DNA from: Fidelibacterota bacterium
Lineage (GTDB): Bacteria; Pseudomonadota; Alphaproteobacteria; Rhodospirillales; Rhodospirillaceae
Assembly (NCBI GenBank): GCA_947473445.1
Contig: CANJEU010000003.1
Span: forward strand, 1-22,403
DNA: 22,403 bases
Direction of reading: 5' to 3'
Shown: positions 7,572 to 15,718 of the stretch, one piece after another
Position numbering within the stretch: the stretch's first letter is position 1
How the letters are laid out: every line of letters begins with the position of its first letter
The notes under the pieces: generated by a model
What the model saw: the letters and a program-made list of their open reading frames with translations, nothing else
Told to the model about the DNA's origin: nothing
The model's database searches: none
Made by a program: the position numbers and the translations under genes

Positions 7572-8315
7572 TCAGGTCCACTTCGCCGCGGCAAGCTCGT
7601 CGATAAGGCGGACGAGCGCTGCGGCGGCGTGATCGACCAGGGCTTTACCGATCTCGGCCGTCGCGAGATCAGGCCGGCCAATCCAGCCCCCTTGGGCAAG
7701 ATCGCCGATCTTCCAGCCCCACGCGATTGGACCGCTTGGAAAAAGACTGGTCGCAGGTGACAGCGCATCGTTCGCCTTCATCTCTTTCTTCACAAGTTCG
7801 GGCGCGAGATGGAGAAGCACCGAGGTCTCCACCCAGCCGCCGTGCACATCGCGCACGAGCGGCGCGGGCTGCGCGAAGCCTTGCGGCAACCCGAAATCGA
7901 GCCAATGGGCGCTGGCGGCCAGCATGCCGTACTGCGTGCGGAGCTTCAGGGCGGCAATGGAGCCAAGCGCGATATTCCCGCCGTGACCATTGAACAGAAC
8001 GACGCGCTTGAGACCCGCGCGCGCAAGACCTTCGCCCATGCTGACGATCGCCGCGACCATCTGTTCGGGTTCGCAACTGAGCGTGCCGGCATGATCGCCG
8101 TGTTCGGCCGATGCGCCGAGCCACAAGGTCGGAAGACAAACCGCGCGCGCGGTGATGCCGCCGGCGGCGCGCGCAAGAATTCCTTCGGCGATAAGGCCGT
8201 CCGTTCCAAGCGGCAGGTGCGGTCCATGAGTTTCCATGGCGGCAAGCGGAATCACCGCAACAGCGCCCTCGAGCGGAAGATCGGTCTGCGTGAGATGTGT
8301 ATAGGACCCGAGCAT
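7572..8315 (-). CDS. Creatininase-family amidohydrolase (ArfB/MftE-like superfamily)
   Basis: A 247-residue metal-dependent hydrolase. Family motifs are METHGPHLPLGTD (Glu28, His30 and Asp39 as metal ligands), EHGDHAGT (71-78), FNGHGGN (His111) and DVHGGWVETS (Glu163). Known relatives include creatinine amidohydrolase, the mycofactocin peptidase MftE and the archaeal ArfB, which deformylates a pyrimidine made from GTP in riboflavin and F420 synthesis. Its position beside ribA makes a pyrimidine amide substrate attractive, but that is inference. It is the last gene of a three-gene minus-strand unit and starts 11 bases after the sulfatase gene. All expected metal ligands are present, so it should be active. 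Confidence 0.87.
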   Translation of the reverse strand: MLGSYTHLTQTDLPLEGAVAVIPLAAMETHGPHLPLGTDGLIAEGILARAAGGITARAVCLPTLWLGASAEHGDHAGTLSCEPEQMVAAIVSMGEGLARAGLKRVVLFNGHGGNIALGSIAALKLRTQYGMLAASAHWLDFGLPQGFAQPAPLVRDVHGGWVETSVLLHLAPELVKKEMKANDALSPATSLFPSGPIAWGWKIGDLAQGGWIGRPDLATAEIGKALVDHAAAALVRLIDELAAAKWT

Positions 8316-8326
8316 GAATGCGCCGC

Positions 8327-9907
8327 TTACGGTTCGCTGAAGGACTTCAGAATATGCCCACGCATGGCGTCCATTTTCCAGGACGGACTTTGCGCGGCGG
8401 GGATGAGGCCGTCGGTCCAGCCGGTAAAGGACTCGAGCAGCGCCGGATCGCGGGCGAGGATATGGATGGGCACCTGATGACTCGCCGACGTGCCTGAGAC
8501 AAGTGAAACGGGTTGATGGTCGCCGACAACGATCACAAGGGCGGGGGCCTTCACCTGCGTTTCGGCGTAGGAAAACACGGTCTTAATCGCGTAGGCGATG
8601 GCGAGTTCGTACTGTGCGCGCATCTTCGCCGGCGCCAGCCAATCCATATCGACATCCTCGCCATCGCGCGCAGTGGCAAAAATCTTCCCGTCGCCGACGT
8701 CTTCCCACGGCAGGAAATGGGGCCGCGGCGTCCAGGGCAAATGACTTGAGTTGAGCGCCATCTCGACCATGACAGGCTTGCGATCCGGCGCGGTCATTTC
8801 TCGCGTATGAAACGCGGACAGAACGTATTGGTCGGGCATTGTGATGTAGCCGAACGGCGGGCCCGCGTAGCCCAGATTGTTCGCGGTATAGATGGAATCG
8901 AATCCGAAGAAGGCGCCCTCGGGCCACGGTCGCGTGAAGAGCGGCATGACGGCGGCGGTGCGCCAGCCTGCCCGGCTGAAATCATGGATTAGCGTTTGAT
9001 GGTCGCTGACGAAGAGTGTGTTGTAGCGCTGATGATCTTCGATCCAGAGGCCCGTGACGAAGGTTCCGTGCGCAAGCCAGCTCGCGCCGCCGAAGGTCGG
9101 CGAGACCAGCCAGGCGCTGCGCATATTATAACCGGCCGACCGCAGGGCCGCCTCGGACTCGCGCAACTGCGCCAGCGGTCCTTCGGCGTCGAACGCCGTG
9201 CGGCCATAAGCTTCCACGAAAATCAGCAACACATCGTGGCCTTTGAGACGTGTCAGCAGACGCTCGCCCGAGATCGCGCGAAAGGGATCTGTGGTGACAT
9301 CGCGCTTGAACTGCTCGGCCGCGGCCAACGTGCGTTCAAGATTGACCACCTGATCTTTCGTAAACGTCGTCGCTTCATGAACTGCGTAGGCGCTGTAGGG
9401 CGTAAAACGCGCGCCGAGGGCCGCGGCGAGAAGCAAGCCGCCGATGACCAGCATCGCGTTGCGCCGCGCGGGGATCGCGCGTGCGACGCCGAAAAAGAGT
9501 GCGGCGACGATGAAGATCAAGATCACCGCGCCCGCGACAGCACCGACCATCAATTCCGCGCTGGTTTTACCGAGCGTCTCGACAGCAATGACGACCAGTG
9601 CCGGATCCACGATCGGATTAAAGGGGCGATTGAAACCGAGGAAGGTTGCGATATTGGCGATCTTGATGACGGTAAAAACCGTGAGCGCGAGCGCGAGCAG
9701 CCAACGGCCCAATAGCGCGAGCCGTCCCAGGGGAACGGCAAAGAGAAGAATCAGGATCGGCAGTTCGACGGGAAGAAAGAAGAAGGCGCGCGGGACGACG
9801 TTCTCAGGGTACGTCGGAAGCAAAAGCACAAAGTGAAGCAGGAGGATGGCAAGCAGCCCTGCGATCACACCGGGGGTTTCTTCCTTGGTTGAAAAGATGC
9901 GCCTCAC
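8327..9907 (-). CDS. Membrane-anchored sulfatase/alkaline-phosphatase-superfamily protein, LtaS/EptA-like topology
   Basis: A 526-residue protein with five hydrophobic segments (about residues 14-33, 37-61, 65-91, 116-143, 150-170), then a large extracytoplasmic domain. That domain has a metal-binding strand (VLLIFVEAYGRTAF, with the Glu), a serine/threonine-containing segment SPTFGGASWLAHGT where the nucleophile should sit, ALNSSHLPW, and the late metal motif VVGDHQP. The layout of five transmembrane helices plus a sulfatase fold is that of lipoteichoic acid synthase and phosphoethanolamine transferases. These move a phospho-head group from a phospholipid onto an acceptor. The exact chemistry here (phosphotransfer, phosphatase or sulfatase) is not decided by sequence. 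The start is GTG at 9907, overlapping the upstream stop as GTGA. Co-transcription with a CDP-alcohol phosphatidyltransferase supports phospholipid-linked work. Confidence 0.85.
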   Translation of the reverse strand: MRRIFSTKEETPGVIAGLLAILLLHFVLLLPTYPENVVPRAFFFLPVELPILILLFAVPLGRLALLGRWLLALALTVFTVIKIANIATFLGFNRPFNPIVDPALVVIAVETLGKTSAELMVGAVAGAVILIFIVAALFFGVARAIPARRNAMLVIGGLLLAAALGARFTPYSAYAVHEATTFTKDQVVNLERTLAAAEQFKRDVTTDPFRAISGERLLTRLKGHDVLLIFVEAYGRTAFDAEGPLAQLRESEAALRSAGYNMRSAWLVSPTFGGASWLAHGTFVTGLWIEDHQRYNTLFVSDHQTLIHDFSRAGWRTAAVMPLFTRPWPEGAFFGFDSIYTANNLGYAGPPFGYITMPDQYVLSAFHTREMTAPDRKPVMVEMALNSSHLPWTPRPHFLPWEDVGDGKIFATARDGEDVDMDWLAPAKMRAQYELAIAYAIKTVFSYAETQVKAPALVIVVGDHQPVSLVSGTSASHQVPIHILARDPALLESFTGWTDGLIPAAQSPSWKMDAMRGHILKSFSEP

Positions 9908-10671
9908 AATGATACCTGCTTAAGACGCCGGTCTTCGCGGGCGAGCCACACGACATCGACTGCAAATGAATAAAGAAGAAGCGCGAGCGCAATGGCGGCG
10001 GCGGCAGAGCTCAGCGGCGGCGCGATCACCGGAGCAAGCAGCGCGGCAAGGGTGCTGCCTTGGATGACCGAGATCAATTTGCGCCGGAACGATGGGAAGA
10101 GTTGGCCGCGCAACGCGGGCCAGCACAAGCCGGCGATCTCATAGAGGTAGCGCAGCGCGCCGCCTATCAAGACCCAGGCTCCCGTCTTTCCGAGCGCGAA
10201 GACGATGACGCACAAGAGCAGGATCTGAAGGGCATCGACCTCCATATCGAAGCGGCCCCCAAAGGCAGAGACGAGTCTCTCGCGGCGCGCCGCGTAGCCA
10301 TCGAGGCCATCGACCACCACGGCCGCGCCCGCCATGAGGCAGAAGCTCCAGGCGATCCAGGCCACGGGCCTCAATTCATGCAAGGTGACTTCGGCCGCGA
10401 GACCACCGAGCAGCGCCGTCGCCATGAGCCGGACAAGCGTGAGCGCGTTGGCCGTACCGAACTTCTCATAGGGGTGATAGGCCGCGATTTTGGCTACCGC
10501 GATGGAACCAACGACGAGATAGGGCACGAGCGCGCCGAGCACGAAGGTCTGATTGAAGGGAGAGACTCCGGCGATGGCGACCGCCAGCGCCGTGACACAA
10601 AGCCCGCCAGCCGCAATGAAAAGGCCCGCGCGCAGGGACAGCGGCGAGAGCGAGGTCGTTGGGGAGGTCAT
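9904..10671 (-). CDS. CDP-alcohol phosphatidyltransferase family membrane enzyme
   Basis: A 255-residue integral membrane protein. The complete family signature D-x2-D-G-x2-A-R-x8-G-x3-D-x3-D is present, starting as DGLDGYAARRERLV and ending GGRFDMEVD. Several hydrophobic segments surround it. Enzymes with this signature join a CDP-activated lipid or alcohol to a second alcohol at the inner membrane, as in phosphatidylglycerol-phosphate or phosphatidylinositol synthesis. The head group cannot be read from sequence. I place the start at ATG 10671, where the conserved protein begins (MTSPTTSLSPLSLR). The frame is open up to 10941 and an ATG at 10743 is possible, but those extensions run over the divergent control region and look non-coding. 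It is the first gene of the phosphatidyltransferase-sulfatase-creatininase unit, and its stop overlaps the next start. Confidence 0.87.
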   Translation of the reverse strand: MTSPTTSLSPLSLRAGLFIAAGGLCVTALAVAIAGVSPFNQTFVLGALVPYLVVGSIAVAKIAAYHPYEKFGTANALTLVRLMATALLGGLAAEVTLHELRPVAWIAWSFCLMAGAAVVVDGLDGYAARRERLVSAFGGRFDMEVDALQILLLCVIVFALGKTGAWVLIGGALRYLYEIAGLCWPALRGQLFPSFRRKLISVIQGSTLAALLAPVIAPPLSSAAAAIALALLLYSFAVDVVWLAREDRRLKQVSL

Positions 10672-10720
10672 AAGGTCGGCGCCGGGGGGCTCGCGAGAGC
10701 CCGAAAACTGGAAAAGAGCA

Positions 10721-10734
10721 TGTATTACAATACA
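10721..10734. promoter_or_regulatory. Perfect 14-base inverted repeat, possible operator
   Basis: TGTATTACAATACA has two perfect six-base arms (TGTATT and AATACA) around a two-base centre. Its size, AT-richness and position between divergent starts are typical of a dimeric repressor site. No regulator gene is in the window, so the binding protein is unknown. Confidence 0.5.
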
Positions 10735-10768
10735 GTCACCCATTCCCAGGATGAATGACTTAATTGCG

Positions 10769-10784
10769 GGGTCTATATTGACCC
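10769..10784. promoter_or_regulatory. Inverted repeat GGGTC-N6-GACCC, possible operator
   Basis: GGGTCTATATTGACCC has perfect five-base arms around TATATT, 27 bases before the macA start. It overlaps the -35-like TTGACC, so a bound protein would block a macA promoter there. It could instead be a small hairpin in the macA leader. Confidence 0.4.
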
Positions 10785-10810
10785 GTCTTTTCCATGGTGC
10801 CCCAATCCAA

Positions 10811-12217
10811 ATGTCCGCTTCAAAGCTCACGCCCCCTAAATTCGGTGCTCTTACGCGTTCCAGGAGGGGCGTCATCATCGGCGGTATCGCCGGCCTTGCG
10901 GTCCTCGGCGGCGCGACCTGGTATTTTGTGGGCCGGGACAAGCCCCAGGATTCTTACATCACGCTGGAAGTGACGACGGGCGATGTCGAAGATACGGTAA
11001 CAGCACTTGGTACCTTGCAGCCGCTGCAGTTCGTCGATGTCGGCACGCAGGTCTCGGGACAACTGCGCCGGATCCATGTGACTTACGGCGAGGAAGTCGA
11101 GCAAGGCCAGCTTCTGGCTGAACTCGATCCTACGATTTACGAGTCCCGCAAAGGCGCGACCGAAGCGCAGCTCGACAATTACAGAGCGCAGCTGGCCCAA
11201 CGTCAGGCCGAACGCGCCCTTGCCGGGCAACAGTTCGAGCGTCAGAAAGAATTACTGGCCGCCAACGCCACCAGCCAGGACGCCTTCGACAGCGCCGAAT
11301 CGCGTCTGAAGGTGGCAGCTGCGCAGATCTCGGCGCTGCAAGCGCAGATGAGACAGTCGGAATCGACCTTGAAAGGCGACACCGCCAATCTTTCCTACAC
11401 CAAGATTTTCGCGCCCATGGCCGGCAAGGTGGTCAATCTGATCGCCAAGCAGGGTCAGACCCTGAACGCGAACCAGACCGCGCCCTTGATTCTGCGCATC
11501 GCCGATCTCGACACCATGACGGTCTATGCGCAGGTTTCGGAAGCCGACGTCCCCAAGCTGAAGATAGGCATGCGGGCCTACTTCACGACACTGGGCGTTT
11601 CGGACAAGCGCCGTTACGGCACACTGCGTCAGATTGTCCCGACGCCGGAAGTGGTGAACAACGTCGTGCTCTACAACTGCCTGTTCGACGTCGAAAATCC
11701 CGAAGGCGACCTCCTGCCGCAGATGAGCGCGCAGGTGTATTTCTTGATCGCCGAAGCGCGCAACGTGCCGATCATCTCGGTCTCGGCTCTACGACCCGTT
11801 GGCGGGAGCGCGCGCCAACGCGGCAACAGACCTGAAGGCGTCAGGCCTGAAGGCCCACGCCCCGAGGCGCGCGGACCTGTAACTGCGGAAAACGGCGCGG
11901 CGCCCGATGCGAACGGCGCGCCCCCGGCGGGACAGCGGCGGCGCCGTGGTCCGGGCGGACCCGATGGCGCGGGCGATCCTACGCGCACGCCGGCCGACGG
12001 ATTGCGCTTTGTCGTGACGGTCTTGGAAGACGGCGAACGTACGGAACGCGAAGTTGTCGTAGGGGCGATGAACAGACTGGTCGCTGAGATCAGATCGGGC
12101 CTGAAACCCGGCGATGTGGTGGTGATGGAAGCGCCCGCCGGTGGCACGCGTCCGCCGCAAGGCCTAGGCGGCGGCTTGCTCGGCGGTCCCGGCGGCGGAG
12201 GCATGCGCTTCAGATGA
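10811..12217 (+). CDS. macA: MacA-type periplasmic adaptor of a tripartite ABC efflux pump
   Basis: A 468-residue membrane fusion protein. A single inner-membrane anchor lies at about residues 17-40. The lipoyl-like segment follows (GTQVSGQLRRIHVTYGEEVEQGQLLAELDP), then a helical hairpin rich in Gln, Ala and Glu (about 112-195) that contacts the outer-membrane channel, and a beta-barrel region (IFAPMAGKVVNLIAKQGQTL onward). An unusual Arg/Pro/Gly-rich stretch of about 65 residues (331-396) interrupts the C-terminal region before RFVVTVLEDGERTEREV, and the protein ends in a glycine-rich tail. The frame is open back to 10553, but the conserved protein begins at ATG 10811. Its stop overlaps the macB start as ATGA. 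It carries substrates or couples MacB to the outer-membrane factor; the actual substrate is unknown. Confidence 0.9.
   Translation: MSASKLTPPKFGALTRSRRGVIIGGIAGLAVLGGATWYFVGRDKPQDSYITLEVTTGDVEDTVTALGTLQPLQFVDVGTQVSGQLRRIHVTYGEEVEQGQLLAELDPTIYESRKGATEAQLDNYRAQLAQRQAERALAGQQFERQKELLAANATSQDAFDSAESRLKVAAAQISALQAQMRQSESTLKGDTANLSYTKIFAPMAGKVVNLIAKQGQTLNANQTAPLILRIADLDTMTVYAQVSEADVPKLKIGMRAYFTTLGVSDKRRYGTLRQIVPTPEVVNNVVLYNCLFDVENPEGDLLPQMSAQVYFLIAEARNVPIISVSALRPVGGSARQRGNRPEGVRPEGPRPEARGPVTAENGAAPDANGAPPAGQRRRRGPGGPDGAGDPTRTPADGLRFVVTVLEDGERTEREVVVGAMNRLVAEIRSGLKPGDVVVMEAPAGGTRPPQGLGGGLLGGPGGGGMRFR
11828..11872 (+). repeat. Three imperfect 15-base tandem repeats inside macA (RPEG-type)
   Basis: Three successive 15-base units encode RPEGV, RPEGP and RPEAR (residues 340-354). 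The first two units are close at DNA level (cctgaaggc in both), so local duplication is likely. They lie in the low-complexity insertion of MacA. Confidence 0.75.
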
Positions 12218-14238
12218 ACAAGCTGAGCAGCCCAGCATCGCCTTCGAAGGTTCCGTCATCGGACCAGCAGTGGCGCGGACAAGCGTCGAACGCCGACGCA
12301 CAGCCGCTTATCGCGTTGAAGGACATTACAAAGACCTTTAGCCGCGGCGAAATGGCGATACAGGTGCTGCACGGCGTGTCGCTCAACATCTATCCGGGCG
12401 AGTTTGTCTCCATCATGGGCGCCTCGGGGTCGGGCAAGACGACCCTGATGAATATCCTTGGGTGTCTGGACCGGCCCACATCGGGCAGCTACAAAATTTC
12501 CGGCGAAGAAGTCTCGCATCTCGATGCCGATCAGCGCGCCCTGTTGAGACGCAGCGCCTTCGGTTTCATTTTTCAGCAGTACAATCTTCTGCCTTCGGCG
12601 ACGGCGATTGAGAATGTGGAAGTGCCGGCGATCTATGCCGGCCTGACGCAAGCCGACCGAATCACGCGTGCACAGCAGCTTCTTCAGAAGCTCGGTCTTG
12701 GCGAACGCATGGACCATAAACCGAGCCAGCTGTCGGGCGGGCAGCAGCAGCGCGTTTCGGTCGCGCGGGCGCTGATGAACGGGGGCGCCGTAATCCTTGC
12801 CGATGAACCCACCGGCGCGCTCGACAGTAAGAGCGGCGCGGACGTGATGCAGATTCTGCGCGATCTGAACACATCGGGCCACACTGTCCTGATCATCACG
12901 CACGATGCGGAAGTGGCGCGCCAAACCAATCGCGTCATTGAGATCAAGGACGGTCTGATTGTCGCGGACTCGGGCCCTGTCGCGCCAACCTCGAAAACCC
13001 CGATCGAACCGCAAGGTTTTGGTCCGGTGTCGTCCTTCGCCACCGTGCCTGATCTGATCGAAGCGGGGAAAATGGCGGTGCGGTCGCTGCGCACGAATTG
13101 GATGCGCACGATGCTGACCCTGCTGGGGATCATTATCGGCGTTGCCTCGGTCGTCGCCCTGCTGGCCATCGGCAACGGCGCGAAACAACAGGTGCTAAAT
13201 AGCATCTCGGCCATGGGGACCGACTTGCTGCTGATCCGCCCCGGCGCGCCAAATCAGCGGTTTGCGGGCGGCTCCCGCGCTTCGCTGGTGCCGGCCGACG
13301 CCGAAGCTATCGCCATGCTGCCGAACGTCGATGACGCCGTGCCGGAATATCCCGACGGCGTGACTGTTCGTTTCGGCAAGAACGACGCCCGTACGCAGGT
13401 GAACGGAACAACCGCCGCTTATACGTCGGTGCGGGATTGGGCAACGTCGTCGGGAAGTTTCTTCAGCCAGGAGGACGTTGAAAGCTACGCGCCCGTGGTG
13501 GTGCTGGGTCAGACGGTCGTGAACGCGTTATTCGTCAACGGCGAGGATCCGCTGGGCCAATATATTCTGATTGGCAATAATCCGTTCCAGGTCATCGGCG
13601 TGATGGCGGCCAAAGGCGCGAACAACTTCGGCCAGGATATGGACGATATGGTGTTCACGCCGATCACGACCGGCGCGCAACGTATTTTCGGCCAGCGCCA
13701 TGCGCGCACCATCACGGTCGCGGTGCAGGACGTTGATAAAATAGACGCCACGCAAGAAACCGTGCGTCAGCTTCTGATCGCGCGCCACAAACAGGAGGAC
13801 TTCCAAATCCGCAACATGGTCTCGATCCTTGAGACCGCGTCGGAGACGTCCAACACCTTGACGATCCTGCTGGGGTCGATCGCCGCCATCTCGTTGCTGG
13901 TCGGCGGCATCGGGGTGATGAACATCATGCTCGTGAGCGTGACCGAGCGCACGCGTGAGATCGGCATCCGCATGGCCACGGGCGCGCGTAAGCTGAATAT
14001 CCTGCTGCAGTTCAATACCGAAGCTTTGGTTGTTTGTTCGATCGGCGGCTTGATCGGAATCGCGCTCGGGTTCGCGACCGCCTTCATCTTTTCGGCCTTC
14101 GATAAGCCCGTTGAATATTCCATCGGGCCGGTTGCGCTGGCCTTCTCGTGCGCTTTCCTGACGGGTCTTCTGTTCGGTTATCTGCCCGCGCGCAAAGCCG
14201 CGAGCCTTGATCCGGTTGTTGCTTTGGGCGCGGAGTAA
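12214..14238 (+). CDS. macB: MacB-type ABC transporter, fused ATPase and permease
   Basis: A 674-residue half-transporter. The N-terminal ATPase has Walker A GASGSGKTT, the Q-loop in FIFQQYNLLP, signature LSGGQQQR, Walker B VILADEPTGALDS and a switch histidine in IITHD. A first transmembrane helix (MLTLLGIIIGVASVVALLA, about residues 300-318), a large periplasmic domain and three C-terminal helices follow, including ISLLVGGIGVMNIML and the MacB/FtsX hallmark ERTREIGIRMATGAR. MacB works as a dimer that drives substrates from the periplasm through an outer-membrane channel with MacA. About 30 extra N-terminal residues precede the ATPase. The start overlaps the macA stop, and the outer-membrane factor begins five bases after its stop, so the three genes form one operon. 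All ATPase motifs are intact. Confidence 0.95.
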   Translation: MNKLSSPASPSKVPSSDQQWRGQASNADAQPLIALKDITKTFSRGEMAIQVLHGVSLNIYPGEFVSIMGASGSGKTTLMNILGCLDRPTSGSYKISGEEVSHLDADQRALLRRSAFGFIFQQYNLLPSATAIENVEVPAIYAGLTQADRITRAQQLLQKLGLGERMDHKPSQLSGGQQQRVSVARALMNGGAVILADEPTGALDSKSGADVMQILRDLNTSGHTVLIITHDAEVARQTNRVIEIKDGLIVADSGPVAPTSKTPIEPQGFGPVSSFATVPDLIEAGKMAVRSLRTNWMRTMLTLLGIIIGVASVVALLAIGNGAKQQVLNSISAMGTDLLLIRPGAPNQRFAGGSRASLVPADAEAIAMLPNVDDAVPEYPDGVTVRFGKNDARTQVNGTTAAYTSVRDWATSSGSFFSQEDVESYAPVVVLGQTVVNALFVNGEDPLGQYILIGNNPFQVIGVMAAKGANNFGQDMDDMVFTPITTGAQRIFGQRHARTITVAVQDVDKIDATQETVRQLLIARHKQEDFQIRNMVSILETASETSNTLTILLGSIAAISLLVGGIGVMNIMLVSVTERTREIGIRMATGARKLNILLQFNTEALVVCSIGGLIGIALGFATAFIFSAFDKPVEYSIGPVALAFSCAFLTGLLFGYLPARKAASLDPVVALGAE

Positions 14239-14243
14239 ACAAA

Positions 14244-15707
14244 GTGCGTTTCCCTTATCGCGCCGTATCGGCCGTTTCCCTTATTGCCCTCACGCTTTCG
14301 GCCTGCGCGGGCTATCCGCCGGCCAAGATCGATGTGCCTGTGGCCTTCGATGCCGCGCAAAGTTTTGACGCCGCGACGCCCGCCGCACCCGCGCCGGACA
14401 AGGCGTGGTGGGCGCGGTTCGGCAATGCTGAACTCACAGATCTGGTGGCGGCCGCGCGCGCGAACAATCACGATCTCAAGGCGACCGTTGCCCGTATCCT
14501 GCAGGCCGAGGTGCAAGCCTTCGCCGCACAAGGCGCGCTCCTGCCGTCGGTAGATGCGGGCTTTTCGGCGAGCCGCAATGAACGGCAAGGCCAAACGCTC
14601 GATAGCGACGGCAATGTGGTGGGCGCGACGAGCGTCTCCACCAGCTACGGCGCCAATCTTCGCGCGTCCTATCAGCTCGACATTTTCGGGCAACAGCGCA
14701 ATTCAGTGGCCTCGGCGCGTCAGCGCTTCGAATCGAGCCTTTATGATGGGCTGACGGTTGAGATCACCTTGGTGTCGAACGTCATCACGACATATCTGCA
14801 GGTGTTGTCGGCGCGCGAACGGCTTGAACTGGCCGAGCGACGCCTCAAGAATGCCGAGACCATTCTGCAGCTTCTGGAGACCCAGCGCCGTGTGGGCGCC
14901 ATCTCGGACCTGGAGCTTGCGCAACAGCGCAGCGCCATTGCCAGCCAACGCGCGAGCATTCCCGGATTGCGCTTGAGCGAACGTCAGTCTCTAAATGCAC
15001 TTGCGGTGCTCGTGGGCCGAGCGCCTGAAGGATTCTCCGTGACCGGGCGTTCGCTGGCGGACGTGAGCCTGCCACAGGTGGGCGCGGGCATCCCGTCGGA
15101 CCTGCTTGAGCGGCGGCCCGATCTGCGCGCGGCAGCGTCCGACCTCAAGGCGGCGAATTTTGACGTGGCGACCGCGAGGGCCGCGCGGCTTCCGAGTTTC
15201 GCCCTGACCGCGCAGGGCGGCTCGTCATCGAATTTGATCTCCGAGCTACTGAGTCCAGGAACATACTTCTGGAGCCTGGGGGGCTCAGCCGCGCAGACCT
15301 TGTTCGCGGGCGGGCGCCTCTACAACCAGGAGCGCGGCGCGAAGGCCAATTATCGCGCGGTGCTTGAGACTTATCATCAAACGGTCCTGAGCGCCTTGCG
15401 CGACACGGAAAACGCACTAACTGCAGTCAGCGAAAACAGCCGCCAGTATGTGCTGGCGCAGGAAGCCTACGAACAGGCGGAATACGCCTATAAGTTGGCC
15501 GAACTGCGCTATCGCGCCGGCGCCGAGCCATTCCAGACGATGCTGACCGCGCAGAACAGCGTTTTCCAAACACAAGAGTCGCTTGTGCAAAGCGGCCTGA
15601 CGCGATTCACAGCGGTCATCGGCTTGACTCAGGCGCTCGGAGGCGGTTGGGATGGCGCAACGCCCGAACCTCCGCCGATGGCGTTGCTCGAGGCCCCTCT
15701 CGAATAA
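14244..15707 (+). CDS. Outer-membrane efflux factor (TolC superfamily, NodT-type lipoprotein)
   Basis: A 487-residue outer-membrane channel protein. The N-terminus is a lipoprotein signal ending in the lipobox LSAC with Cys21. The mature part shows the two-fold repeated helical organisation of the family: an early LKATVARILQAEVQAFAAQGALLPSVDAG-type segment, the mid-protein SDLLERRPDLRAA hallmark, and the late RYRAGAEPFQTMLTAQNSV segment. It is the outer-membrane exit of the MacAB pump next to it. The start is GTG at 14244 with GGAG eight bases upstream, inside the end of macB. An AAGGA just after its stop serves msrA, which probably is the last gene of the same transcript. Confidence 0.93.
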   Translation: MRFPYRAVSAVSLIALTLSACAGYPPAKIDVPVAFDAAQSFDAATPAAPAPDKAWWARFGNAELTDLVAAARANNHDLKATVARILQAEVQAFAAQGALLPSVDAGFSASRNERQGQTLDSDGNVVGATSVSTSYGANLRASYQLDIFGQQRNSVASARQRFESSLYDGLTVEITLVSNVITTYLQVLSARERLELAERRLKNAETILQLLETQRRVGAISDLELAQQRSAIASQRASIPGLRLSERQSLNALAVLVGRAPEGFSVTGRSLADVSLPQVGAGIPSDLLERRPDLRAAASDLKAANFDVATARAARLPSFALTAQGGSSSNLISELLSPGTYFWSLGGSAAQTLFAGGRLYNQERGAKANYRAVLETYHQTVLSALRDTENALTAVSENSRQYVLAQEAYEQAEYAYKLAELRYRAGAEPFQTMLTAQNSVFQTQESLVQSGLTRFTAVIGLTQALGGGWDGATPEPPPMALLEAPLE

Positions 15708-15718
15708 GGATACCGCCT

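Larger units (their letters stand above)
10672..10810. promoter_or_regulatory. Divergent control region between the phosphatidyltransferase unit and macAB
   Basis: This stretch of 139 bases is visibly more AT-rich than its neighbours and separates two divergent units. It contains two separate inverted repeats, described as their own entries. TTGACC at 10778-10783 resembles a -35 box for macA, but no good -10 follows at normal spacing. A macA ribosome binding site is not obvious ahead of the ATG at 10811. Confidence 0.5.

Noticed and set aside
10672..10941. N-terminal extension of the CDP-alcohol transferase up to 10941
   Set aside because: The extra 90 residues have no family match, run across the divergent control region and both inverted repeats, and would overlap the start of macA.
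12256..13188. 310-residue minus-strand ORF
   Set aside because: Antisense to the MacB ATPase domain, whose Walker and signature motifs are unmistakable.
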